NCBI GenBank assembly: GCA_011316305.1
Contig: SAUG01000135.1
Location: 62,001 to 126,000, forward strand
Origin: Rusavskia elegans
Lineage: Eukaryota > Ascomycota > Lecanoromycetes > Teloschistales > Teloschistaceae
Reading direction: 5' to 3'
Length of the DNA: 64,000 bases
A program made the position numbers and the translations under genes. The notes beneath the pieces were generated by a model. That model did not search any database. It was not told the DNA's origin and saw nothing but the letters and a program-made list of their open reading frames with translations. This document shows, piece after piece, positions 42,550-52,620 of the stretch. Within the stretch, counting starts at the first letter, position 1. The number at the start of each line of letters is the position of its first letter.

Positions 42550-43697
42550 ATGCAACCGACAGCTTATACCGTCCTCTTCATTGCGACTTTGCTCAGCTCG
42601 GTGCTGTCCAGTCCGTTCTCGCCAGCCAGGACCAACATCCTCTCAACGCTGGACGACAATAAATCCTCCCTTTTGAATCAATTCTCCAACACCACAAGGT
42701 CACCTGTGAACGTAGACTCCCTGCGGACCGAATGTAGCGGCGAGGATTTCGGCTTCAACCCTGTTATCTCGGACTGCCAGTCTGCCAGAGATCACATCAG
42801 TCCAGATTTCGGCCAATTCACATGGGGGACCCGTCATACCGGGCTACCAGCCACTGTATTCCCTCTGCCGTACAGAATAATGGGCAGTAAGTCAAGGGCG
42901 TGGAGGACAACTGGAGGTCGAAAATGACTCTTGACTAGATCGGGGTCTATGCTTCTTCGAAGCCGTCATCCTTGGAGACGATACGACGACCGCACATGCG
43001 AGTCTGAACCAGATAAGACAAGCTGCTGATAGATTAATATTCGACTGTGCGGCGGGCGTGGAGTCTCGAGGCGGTATCGCTTTCAACATAGGTTAGTCAG
43101 GGATTCTTCCCAAGTCAAGATTCATGATCAAGACCCTTCACCAGTGTACTGAAAGGACTGTGTCCAGGCGGAGACAACAAGCTTGCCGTCGCTCTTGGCA
43201 CCTACCTGCCCAACGTCGAATGCCGCGGCACTTTTGGTCCCGAATGGAGTTCATGTAGAGACATCCTCGGCGATATGCCCGCATACAAGACCGAAATGGT
43301 ATTCGGACCTCGTGGTGCTCCCGGAGTCCAGCAACCGCTTCCGGTATCGATAGAGTCATGTAAGCTCATTATTTCAAGGTTGTTTTCACCAATCCTGGTT
43401 AGCTAATGGAGTTATGTGTTGCAGCGGACGACAAGTGCGTCGTTAAAATCTTCTCGACAGGAGCGCTGGATATCAGTCGTTGGTATCGAATGTGGGAGGC
43501 TATGACGGCGCTCTTCAGCATCTGCATCCGAGGTAGAAGAGGTGGTGTCTTTCGGAGTCTTGGTAATGCTGTTGTACCGATAAGAAGAGGATGATACTAA
43601 TGTGTGCGTAGGAGATCTCGGCAGCATTTTTATCTCGGTGAAGTCACAACGGCCACTTGCCTTGCCCGGCAGCTCCGTTTCTGGTACTCAATCTTGA
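42550..43697 (+). CDS. Two-domain secreted protein, five exons (paralogue of the 17174 gene)
   Basis: Exons 42550-42886, 42939-43091, 43168-43359, 43425-43532 and 43612-43697; the total of 876 nt gives 291 aa. Introns are 52, 76, 65 and 79 bp, all phase 1. The signal peptide is MQPTAYTVLFIATLLSSVLS. Domain 1 has TECSGEDFG, SDCQSARDHI, LPYRIMG, LCFFEAV and FDCAAGV...GGIAFNIG. Domain 2 has NKLAVALGTYLPNVECRG, SSCRDIL, DKCVVKIFS and SICIRG. Exon number, intron phases, the 192-nt third exon and the GG...G turn at the second junction match the gene at 17174. Probable extracellular role; function unknown. Intact. Confidence 0.82.
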
Positions 43698-43958
43698 TAA
43701 AGACTAGAGGTCGACCCTGCTACGACGACCTATGATTTATCTGGTGAGAATTGCTGGTGTAGTGGTAGTCGGGGCACAGGTATAATTAGGGTCAGCCCTA
43801 ATTACACTGGCATGCCGAAAGGGAGAAAGGGAGACTCCAAAAAGGAGCTTAGTGAAAGCTTAGTCAGCAATGTCGTATCAGCAGACCGTGACTAAAATGG
43901 AACTGTTCTGATTCCGACTTCGAATCGCTGCTAGTCGTGGCCGCTCTACACCAATGCT
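43698..43958. other. Intergenic with a short hairpin
   Basis: Contains AATTAGGG-TCAG-CCCTAATT at 43784-43803, a perfect 8-bp stem with a 4-base loop, about 90 bp after the preceding stop codon. Confidence 0.5.
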
Positions 43959-45882
43959 ATGCCGCTCTCTAAGTCATGGAAGTCAACATATCAGTATGAA
44001 GCTTTGATCAGTCCATCCCACATCCGGCTCCTCAGGATCCATCAACAGCCTGAGAACAGCAAGGGACTCGATTGCGAGATATTTCAAACTTCAGTCCATC
44101 AGCCGCATTGCCTGTATACGGCCTTGTCATATACCTGGGGCGATCCCCACAACCAGCGTATCATCACTTGCAATGGATCCAGCATCGTCGTTACGGCTAA
44201 CCTTCACTCCGCGCTGACACGGATAAGTGAGCTTGAGACAGGAGCCTTGATCATTTGGGCCGACGCTGTTTGCATCAATCAAAGCGACCTGCGGGAGCGT
44301 GCGGCGCAAGTACTCATCATGCCCAAGATATACACACAAGCGACAAGGGTTATCGTTGATATTGGAAAACAAGTTGATGACAGTGATATTGTCCTACATA
44401 TGTGTGCGGATTATCAAACGCTTATGGCACACCTTAGGGATAAGCAGGCCGGTGCTTGGCCGAATCTTGAACAGTTTAATCGCGGAGAATGGGGTCAGGA
44501 CGAATGGTGGTCTGGTTTGAACTCTATATGCTCTAGACCTTGGTTCAGAAGGGTATGGGTCGTGCAGGAAATATTGCTCGCTAGGAGCGTTAAAATGCTC
44601 TGTGGTCATGTCTTCTTCGAATGGTTCGATCTCGCCACCGTCATCAGAAATTTGGATCGGGACGGAATGCTCGCCAATGTCGGTCCAGTAGCCTACCGTG
44701 GCTGCCAGGCTATCTTGACTATGGAGCCACATCGTCCGGGCACCCTCAATGCGGACACCATACCGTTATTGGCGGCGAATAGAGTCCGGGAAGCTACTGA
44801 TCCTCGAGATAGGGTATATGCGATAATGGGAATCGCCGCTGACAAGCAGTTGAGCACGAAACTGGGCGTTGATTACTCACTCTCAATGGAACAGGTCTTT
44901 GAAGATACCACAAGATACTTGATCGGTAAAAAAGCGTCTATCGAAGTTTTGTACGAGGCTGGGGGACCAAAGAACCTAACGCGCTTGCCGAGCTGGGCAC
45001 CAGACTGGACCATTGGACCTCAGAGCAGTCTCCGCGGCTATGAAGATGTGTATAATGCCTCGGGACGGTCGGCATCGTTAATGGAATTCGATGAGTCTGG
45101 CCTGAGGCTTCACATTAGGGGCTTCGTTGTTGACGAAATCCATGAACTGGGGACGATCTTAGTATGGTCTGAAAGACCTTCCTCCATGACAGATGACGAA
45201 CCATGGCACAGGATCTCGGAATTCCTTGAAGAATCTATGAGCATGATCCAAGGCTTGGGGGATCACTATACACCAAAAGGGGTCTCGACAGCTGAGGCAT
45301 TTTGGAGGACATTAATTGGAAACAAGACTTTCAAGGACAAATCTACACCTCGTGCCTGGAAGTACAGCAAGTTATTCGATGCCTTCCAGCGGCGATGTCA
45401 GACCTGGTATTCATCGCCGCCAGAAGATCCGAGCCTTCTTAGCGGTAAGAGCCTGCGCTCTCTCGTATTGGGATACTGCAGATGAACCCCTCTCTGGATC
45501 GAGAGGACTAAGGCTGACTGATGATATCGGATATTCAGATCACATTGAGCAGCGCCTGCGTCTGGCGTCGGAATCCCTTCCTTACCAGCAAAGCCTTGAA
45601 CAGGTGTTGTGGGGTAGGTTATTCGGCACGACGTTAGGCGGATACATGGGTTTGCTACCACGCAATTCTCGGAGAGGAGATCGGATTGCGGTCATCGCAG
45701 GCAGCAATGTTCCTTTCGTTATAAGGAAAGGAGCTGATTACGAAGATGCGTTCCGGCTCATTGGGGATTGTTACGTACATGGAATGATGTCTGCAGAGAT
45801 GGTTGACTCTTTCAATGACGAGTTTGCACCTTCGGCTGATTTGGAAGTAAATAAGAGCGAAATGTCTCTGGTGCTGATTTGA
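43959..45882 (+). CDS. HET-domain (heterokaryon incompatibility) protein
   Basis: Exons 43959-45444 and 45482-45882 give about 628 aa. The N-terminal HET domain shows its landmarks in order: YTALSYTWGDP (about residue 55), LIIWADAVCINQSDLRERAAQV (about 97-118), IYTQATRVIVDIG and WFRRVWVVQEILLAR. The middle carries DPRDRVYAIMGI and LPSWAPDW. The C-terminal part has GGYMGLLPRNSRRGD...IAVIAGSNVPFVIRK and YVHGMM, as in many fungal HET proteins. The two parts lie in different frames and are joined by a candidate 37-nt intron (GTAAGAGCC...ACTGCAG) that fits phase exactly; the alternative is a frameshift. HET proteins trigger cell death on contact with non-self. It lies 2.8 kb from the caspase-lipase locus. 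Confidence 0.85.
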
Positions 45883-47360
45883 TGAATTGTAATAGGTGTT
45901 GCTTGGAGCTCCGCCCGACCTTCTTCTGAGGTGAATGAGATTGTATTCACTGTCTTCGTAGCGCACTTTATAACTTATACCCTGTCGCTGCCAATGTCCC
46001 ATAGATGGCTGTTGTACTGCCAACGCCATCTCTGGGATGGTTATAACAGCCCCTGGAGTAGCCAACCACAAACCACCCCAGACTCTTCCGACTTGTTCAG
46101 CCAAATCCATACGACGATCGAAGTCAATCTTACGTAGCAGGCTGAGCTTGACAGTCGACACCCCGTCACTTAGTCGGGCTAGCCATGGATGTGGCTCTGC
46201 TTTCAGCTCCGAGCTGCAGACTGTATCTCACCTATTGCCTCGCTGTACGATGTGGCTTCTGTCTCGTTGTGCGCCTGGTGCGCCTGATATAGACGTTAGC
46301 CCTTAACCTCTCTGAGGGATCTGGAATGGAATGGATAGAGTGAGGCATTCGCTAGCTGATGAAGTATGCAGACTTCGAAGCTTCAACTTGTCTTCCCTGA
46401 TAACAGATCGGCAGTCGATGTCTGAACGTGTTCGGTGTTATACCGATTAATGTAAGCCGCTTCTGTGTATGCTTGTAGTACAGATATTCCGATGCGTAAG
46501 ATTGGATTGACTCCTTATGATGCTAATGCTGAAGCTATCGAGCGTCGGTTCGGAAAGCGGTGGGAGTTTTTTCCGGATTGCTGTTTGTGTTGGCTGGGCG
46601 GGGAGGGTGAAGGGTGAAGGGTGAAGGGTGAAGGGTGAAGGGTGAAGGGTGAAGGGTGAAGGGTATATGCTCTTACCCAAGCTAGATTCTGATATGTAGT
46701 GCTTATGTTATGGTTTATAGACGTGATCTCCGGAGCAAAGGAAAAGGGAGATATAGTTGCGTGGGAGAAGGATAAGATAAAAAGGGCGGAGACTATCTCT
46801 TGATATGTGGAGGCTGAAGTCTTGAAACTACTGGATATTTCAACTGCGGATATTCTAGAAGCTACCGGCTGAACAAGATGGCTATTAAATAATGGTCAAC
46901 AGGATGATAGATCTATATTGATTGGTCTAGATTAATACAACCGGGCAAGAGGCAGGAAACAGGCTACGACGATTTCGGATCCAGAAATCCGCGTATGTAG
47001 CTAATCATATCGCTTTTAGGGGGATATAATGCAGTAGCATTGATTTGTACCAGCGTGGTCCCCGAGTTAGACTGTATATCGTTGGAGTGACGAGTAGAGA
47101 AAGAAGGAGCTACTTTGTATTTAGCACGATCGATAAGCGCCCTCTGAGAGTATTCTTCCGGCAATTGTCACTATTCGCTCGGCTATTTGTATGCCGATGT
47201 CTCAACACCTCATACGGATAATTGTCGCCAGTCGCCTGCTTTCGCGTGGAGGATGACTATAAATGGATCAAAGACCTTCCGTCTCGTTGATTAAACAACC
47301 CACCTCGACAATGCAGGCTGTTGCATGGTCTGTAAACTTGATAAAAGTCAGAAGCCCACC
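45883..47360. other. Intergenic with minisatellite
   Basis: About 1.5 kb with only short unrecognised frames on both strands. It contains the 7-bp minisatellite at 46605-46663. Confidence 0.4.
46605..46663. repeat. Minisatellite (GGGTGAA)n
   Basis: About 8.4 perfect tandem copies of the 7-mer GGGTGAA. It is likely length-polymorphic. It is not a telomere repeat (TTAGGG). Confidence 0.95.
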
Positions 47361-47987
47361 ATGTTTTTCCTACCACTAGTGAAATATTTGCTATTAGCCC
47401 AAGTATGGCAATCGAGCGTGAAAGCACTCGTGCTTCCGACTCAGACTCATCCATTTCGTCAACCCGACCTGCGTTTGATGAACCAGACATTCCTGAATGG
47501 TTCATCCCCACCTCCTCCAAGGTAAGTCGCCACGAGCAATTTCCACCCACCATGATATCTCACATACCTGTCATTCACATCTAGGCCATGGAACGACTAC
47601 ACCTGCCGCTTCCCGGAGCTCTACCCCAACATCTACCTCACCTTCTCCTTCGGCACCACCCTCTCGCGAGCAGCGATCCCCGCTATGCTCAATTACATCG
47701 AGCGCGATATCCGAAGCGAGATCGCAGACGGCCATCGCGACCTAGCGATCTTCCCGTTTAACGTAGTTCGGCGGGAAGATCTGGAGCTGGAGTTTTGGAC
47801 CGAGACTGAGATGGGGAGGAGAATCACTTTTGGCCAGATTTTTGAGGTCGTGGAGTTGTTGAAGAGGTGTGGGATTGAGAGAGGGTATCGGGAAGAGATG
47901 TTGGGGGTTGTTTTTGATGGGGCGGGGAGGACATTGGGGGAGGTGGCCTTGGTGATGTGGAGGGAGGATGGGGGGGAGGTTGATTGA
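47361..47987 (+). CDS. Small secreted protein
   Basis: Exons 47361-47521 and 47585-47987 (63-bp intron, GTAAGTCGCC...CATCTAG) give 187 aa. The signal peptide is MFFLPLVKYLLLAQVWQSSVKA. Acceptor and donor join in frame through an Arg codon. The mature part contains a single CRFPELYPN cysteine, a hydrophobic strand IYLTFSFGT and a helix MLNYIERDI. Its C-terminal layout (LELEFWTE...FGQIFEVVELL...GIERGY...VALVM) is similar in order to the secreted pair at 18982-20714. A distant relationship is possible but not proven. Function unknown. Confidence 0.75.
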
Positions 47988-47995
47988 TTGGTGTA

Positions 47996-48318
47996 AGACT
48001 GTATGATCCAATTCGGTATTAGCTTACGACACGCGTTCTTCTAGTCTAGGTATGGAATCCTATATAGTAGTAAAAGAGTACAGTCATTAGTACGCTTTTT
48101 ACTAATTAATTCTAGGGTTCGATCCGCAGGAAGGATTTTAGCTTAGTATAGGCTCGAAGCTCGATTACCGAAGCGCTTTTAAGATAGCCGAACCGGACTA
48201 TACGTTCCTTTCTAGCTTAGATAAAGAGTTAATAACCCTATTATCGAACCTAAGGGGATATATAAAACTGTAAAATCTAATTTGATATTAGTTTACCACG
48301 CGCGTTCTTTTGGTCTAG
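47996..48318 (+). repeat. tRNA-derived SINE-like element with direct repeats
   Basis: A ~53-bp block (ACTGTATGATCCAATTCGG...GTTCTTCTAGTCTAG, 47996-48048) recurs at 48265-48318 with mainly C/T differences. Between them, 48056-48128 resembles a mutated tRNA: an A-box-like TATAGTAGTAAAAGAGTAC and a perfect B box GGTTCGATCC at 48114-48123. The segment is AT-rich and lightly RIP-like. It does not look like a functional tRNA because the stems are not intact. Confidence 0.45.
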
Positions 48319-48869
48319 TCCTACAATTGGGTTTGAGATGGATGGATTTTGGGGATTGATTGGTGTAGTACAGGGGCAGGGCAAAAAGAGTGAGCCGTTG
48401 GAATATCAGCGAGATCTGCTACAAGAACCAATACTTTTGTACCAATTCTCCCGTTTTCTCGCGAGTGAATCCTATTAACCACTTCCACTTCGTGCTGGGT
48501 AAGTTTGATGAAGAGAATCTACAAATGAGTACTCAGACATATTCGTGTGCCTCCAAGACAGATCCCATACAGCATTACGCTCATCAATATTATCGCTACT
48601 TCGAACAAAATGGGTTCCATCATAGGTTCTCCACCACTCTCTTTACCCTACATCACAAAGGCATTCACAACTCGTGATGCGTTTGTAAACCCCACTTATC
48701 CTTGCCCAATCTTCCCACTTGCACCTCTACCATCTTCCCACCATACAGCCCAATACACTACACCCACTGCCGGCTTATAAATTCTCTAAGTCTACCAAAC
48801 CTCCTCATTCAAGCCTCCAAGACCAGACCCTAACCTCATCAACAACCGACAGCATTGTCTCAAAGATCC

Positions 48870-49059
48870 AAACACCCTAACCAAGATCCCCGCCTTAAAA
48901 CATTCTACCTCCACGAACACTGGAACTTCCGCACCTTGAGCACAGTATTCAACCAAGCGCTACCATGCGCGACCGATATCTCGATGGCTGGAATAGAGGA
49001 CTGCACATGATACTACCGAAAGCAGCTCGTTCCGCTACTCGAAAAAGCACCAACACCAG
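48870..49059 (+). pseudogene. Possible relic exon
   Basis: One frame reads KHPNQDPRLKTFYLHEHW...FRTLSTVFNQALPCATDI up to a TGA at 49008-49010, then YYRKQLVPLLEKAPTP, then a splice donor GTAAGTCTAAC at 49060. The composition looks coding but no family was recognised and no neighbouring exon was found. Confidence 0.3.
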
Positions 49060-49867
49060 TAAGTCTAACTAGCGTTGTTATCCTTTTTAACTAAATCCGC
49101 CTGCACAACTCCACTTATCAATCAAATTATATGCCCTCAAGCCATCTCCGGGTAGTATACAACCGATCTATCATCAACACAAAAAACAATGAGAGGAAGT
49201 CTACGGGGCCACGACTCTATTATAAAGATAGGGGAAGGAAGGCATAGTCGGATGCTCGGCATAGTTGGAGTGAATCCTATCCATCTAGGCACGCAAGCTT
49301 GCGTACTGGGGGAGAGGGCGTTTTTGGCTGTAGTCGTACCTGAGACCGTTCGCACCGATATAGGGTTGCAATACCCACAGATTCTGTTATAACGTCCTTT
49401 TGAGTAAACCGTGGTCCTGACCTCCGGCTCCCTTCCTAGATTTTCCAGGCCATGTTCCTAAGGGCACTTTCAGATACCCGGAACGATATCGGACACAGTA
49501 CGATACGTGTCCGGCATTTATATTGAGAATCAATAGAGAATTATAGTCGATGTTACTTACCGAAATTGGGACTACATCATTGTTTGCAAAGCCGTTCCTT
49601 GACTGACTGATGGTATGAGACAATAGACATTGAAAATAAGGCGTTAGGAAAATCTCAATACTACCAATTGCCTTTATGCCAGCAGATACGGATATGGTCA
49701 GGAAGCTAATGAATTAGAGGACGTTCACCCAATGAAGAAACGAAGGGAATAGAGCGAATGAAATTCGGAACGATGCGATGTATTGAACAACAATCAAGCC
49801 CAACTTCTATATACATTCAAACTCCCACCTCCCTTAACCCAAAATACACAAATCCCAGCAAAGCACT

Positions 49868-52620
49868 CTATGCCGCCACCGTCGCGGTAGTCATCGCCAC
49901 AACCCTACCCACATCCTTCTTCCCGTTCCGTCTCCCCTTACCCTTCAAAACCCTCAACCCTTTCTTCCACCAAACCGCCTTCTTCTTCTCTCCCTCACCC
50001 ACCACCGCCGCATTCCCATCCCTCTCACCAGTCGCACTCCCTGCGCTATTGGTCGAATTGTTGAGGGTATCACTACTACTCGCTCCACTCTCGCCACCCT
50101 TCTTCGTTTTCAGTTTCCACAACATACTCACTTGCTCTCCCATCGTCGGTCGGCTGATCAGGTCCTCGAGTTTGAGATCCCAACCTTGCTCTTCCAGTAT
50201 CGCCGTCAGCGAAGCCAGGGAGATGAGATCGCCTCCGGATTCGTAGAAGGAGGAGTCGAGGTTGAGGATGAACTGGCGGTTCTTGGCCGTCGGCAGCACC
50301 AACCTCCACCCTCTCGCCAACGTATCGGCCAAATCAGTGACCTCCTTCTTGGAAGCGCCGCGGAGGAGAGAGTCGAGCGCGGGCCGGGAAGATGGCGACG
50401 AGATCATGGGTTGAGGGTTGCGTTGGTGTTGTGTTAGAGAGACGGAGATGGCGGATTTGGATACCACATCCAAGATGGAGCTTGTGGGACTGCGGACCAG
50501 ATTTTGAGCGAGAGAGCACATGCTATCCAATGCGTTCTGGACGAATTCTTTGGAAATCGATCCGTCGTCGATGAACGACAGTGTAACCTCCAGTTTATCC
50601 CCGCCTTTGGGTGTAGACACGAGTGTCAAATCTGCAAGCGTATCCTGCGCACCTTGCGCACCAACTTTGTAGCTGATGCGGTCGAGCGCGAGTTCGAAGT
50701 CCTGTGCTAGGTTCTGGTGTTGGACAATGGTGGAGAAGTACGTCCATTCCGCCCAGGAAGTACAGTTTTGGACAATCTCGCGGAAGCCCAGGGATTCATA
50801 GGGCATGCCTGCTACCTGTTGTGATTGGATCTTGCGGAGCAGTTCGAGAGCGGTCCACTTGGGTTCGAGTCTCATGCGGACGGGGACGACATTGACGCAG
50901 GGCCCGACGATGGATTCCACGCCATCAACGGCGACGTTACGGCCACTGATGATGTTACCGAAGACGATGTCTGACTGGCCTGACAGTTGAGCCAGTGTGA
51001 GAGACCAAGCAGCTTTGAGAATTGTGGCTTCGGTGATATTCCTTGAGGTCAAGGATGGAAGTCTGATGTTCTGCACCAGCATCGTCGAGACAATGTTTGG
51101 TGATTCGTACCTTGGTTGATGACGGGGAACGACCTCTGTCATCGATGAACCCTGCAATAGCTTCTTCCAGTATTCTCGACTGCCATTGGTCGGAGTACCA
51201 CAAGCTTCTTTGACATATGCCGAGAAAGGCGGTGCTCGCAGAAGATCCTTGCCTTCGTACGCTGCTCGGAAAGAGTCAAGGATCTTCGGTAAACAGACAC
51301 CGTCATACTGTGCGTGTGACAGCCGTAAAATGATGCGGTGTGCCTTTGATCCCGTCTTTCTGATCACAGTAAATTGTGTGTAGGGCTCACCAAGGCGAGG
51401 CGAGACGTGCGTGCTGCCATCCCGCAACTGCTTCGTGAAGACATCGAAGTCTAAATCTGTGTCGAAGACCTGCACTTGAGGCTGTAGAGTCCGAAGAACG
51501 ACCTGCAAAAAGCGGTTGCCACTAGGTACAAATACAGTCCGTAGTATTTCGAAGCTATCGACAAGCTTCAATGCCGCTTTCCTGAGCCGTCCAACGTCCA
51601 GGTTCCCCTCACCATCGAAGGTGAAGTAGTTGAGCATCCAGCATGATTCGATAAGAGTACCAGCGACTGCAAGAGCTTGAAAGTCCGTGACAGGGAAAGC
51701 GTCAACGATACCCCCGCGGAAGATTCCCACCTTAGGGCAAATGTAGTCTTGGAGAAAGTTTTCCACATTGGTGGCTTCGAGAAGGGAGAAGTGCTTGATA
51801 TGTCCTTCGTCCTCAACGTCCTCATGTTCGGTATCGCTAGAAGTGTCACTCGCGGCAAGGATATTCTGCTTCTTCATATCCGCTCTGCCCATGCAGTAGA
51901 CCATATCCGAGAACACAGGTTCCCCGAAGATATCAGCAACAGTCAGAGCAAGACCAGCATCACGCGTAGACTTGGCAAGCTCCATGGCCAGGATTGAGTC
52001 CCCTCCGAGAGCGAAGAAAGAGTCGTCGTCGTAGATTTTGCCGGTGGGGATATCCAGCAATGGACTCCACAGCTCCCGCAGTGTCCTGGACATGGCTTCA
52101 TACGAGAAGGTTTCGGTGTATGAGCCTGCACGAGATCTTCCACCAGTGGTCTCGAAAGATTTCCTGGTACCGAAATCATACTGATCGATACCATGGGCAG
52201 GGCCGAAATTGTCGGCTGCATCGAAGTCCGTAGCGTCAGACATGCGACGTGGGCGTACAAGCTCGCCAGATTCGATGAGCTGCTCGATGGTTTCACGCAC
52301 AGTCTCTTTGATCAAGCTTCGGTAAGCATGCGGTTCCAGAGCACGCAACGGCGGTTGTTCTGTTTCCGAGATGGACGCGGTCACTTCCGTGGGTGGGCTT
52401 GGTTCAACAAAGACAGGAGTGTGTTTGGTCTTCTCGGCGGCCAATCCTACTTCTCGTTCTTGTATCAAGGTGTCATGGACACTTGAAACGGCATCGATTT
52501 CGGCAGGCGCGTCATATTCTGCAACTGTCTGATCGGCGCAATCGATTATCTTACCGAGCAGTTCCTCATAAGTCCTTGTAAGTGTTTCACCTTCTTCAGC
52601 CGAGAGTAGGGAAGTCCAAT
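49868..52620 (-). other. NRPS terminal T-C-T* region
   Basis: After the condensation domain that spans the intron there is no adenylation domain. Instead a ~170-aa linker, a normal carrier (FFALGGDSILAM), a condensation domain with SHAQYDG, and a carrier-like domain with ESGGDLISLAS follow, then a basic, Ser/Gly-rich tail. Confidence 0.85.

Larger units (their letters stand above)
47988..49867. other. Intergenic region between secreted protein and NRPS
   Basis: Holds the SINE-like repeat at 47996-48318, a possible relic exon at 48870-49059, and otherwise only short unrecognised frames. Confidence 0.4.

Noticed and set aside
46605..46663. Telomere-like or CRISPR-like array
   Set aside because: Simple 7-bp tandem repeat without spacers; not TTAGGG and not at a sequence end.
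48056..48128. Functional tRNA gene
   Set aside because: The B box is good but acceptor and anticodon stems do not pair and the sequence is RIP-like; a SINE head fits better.
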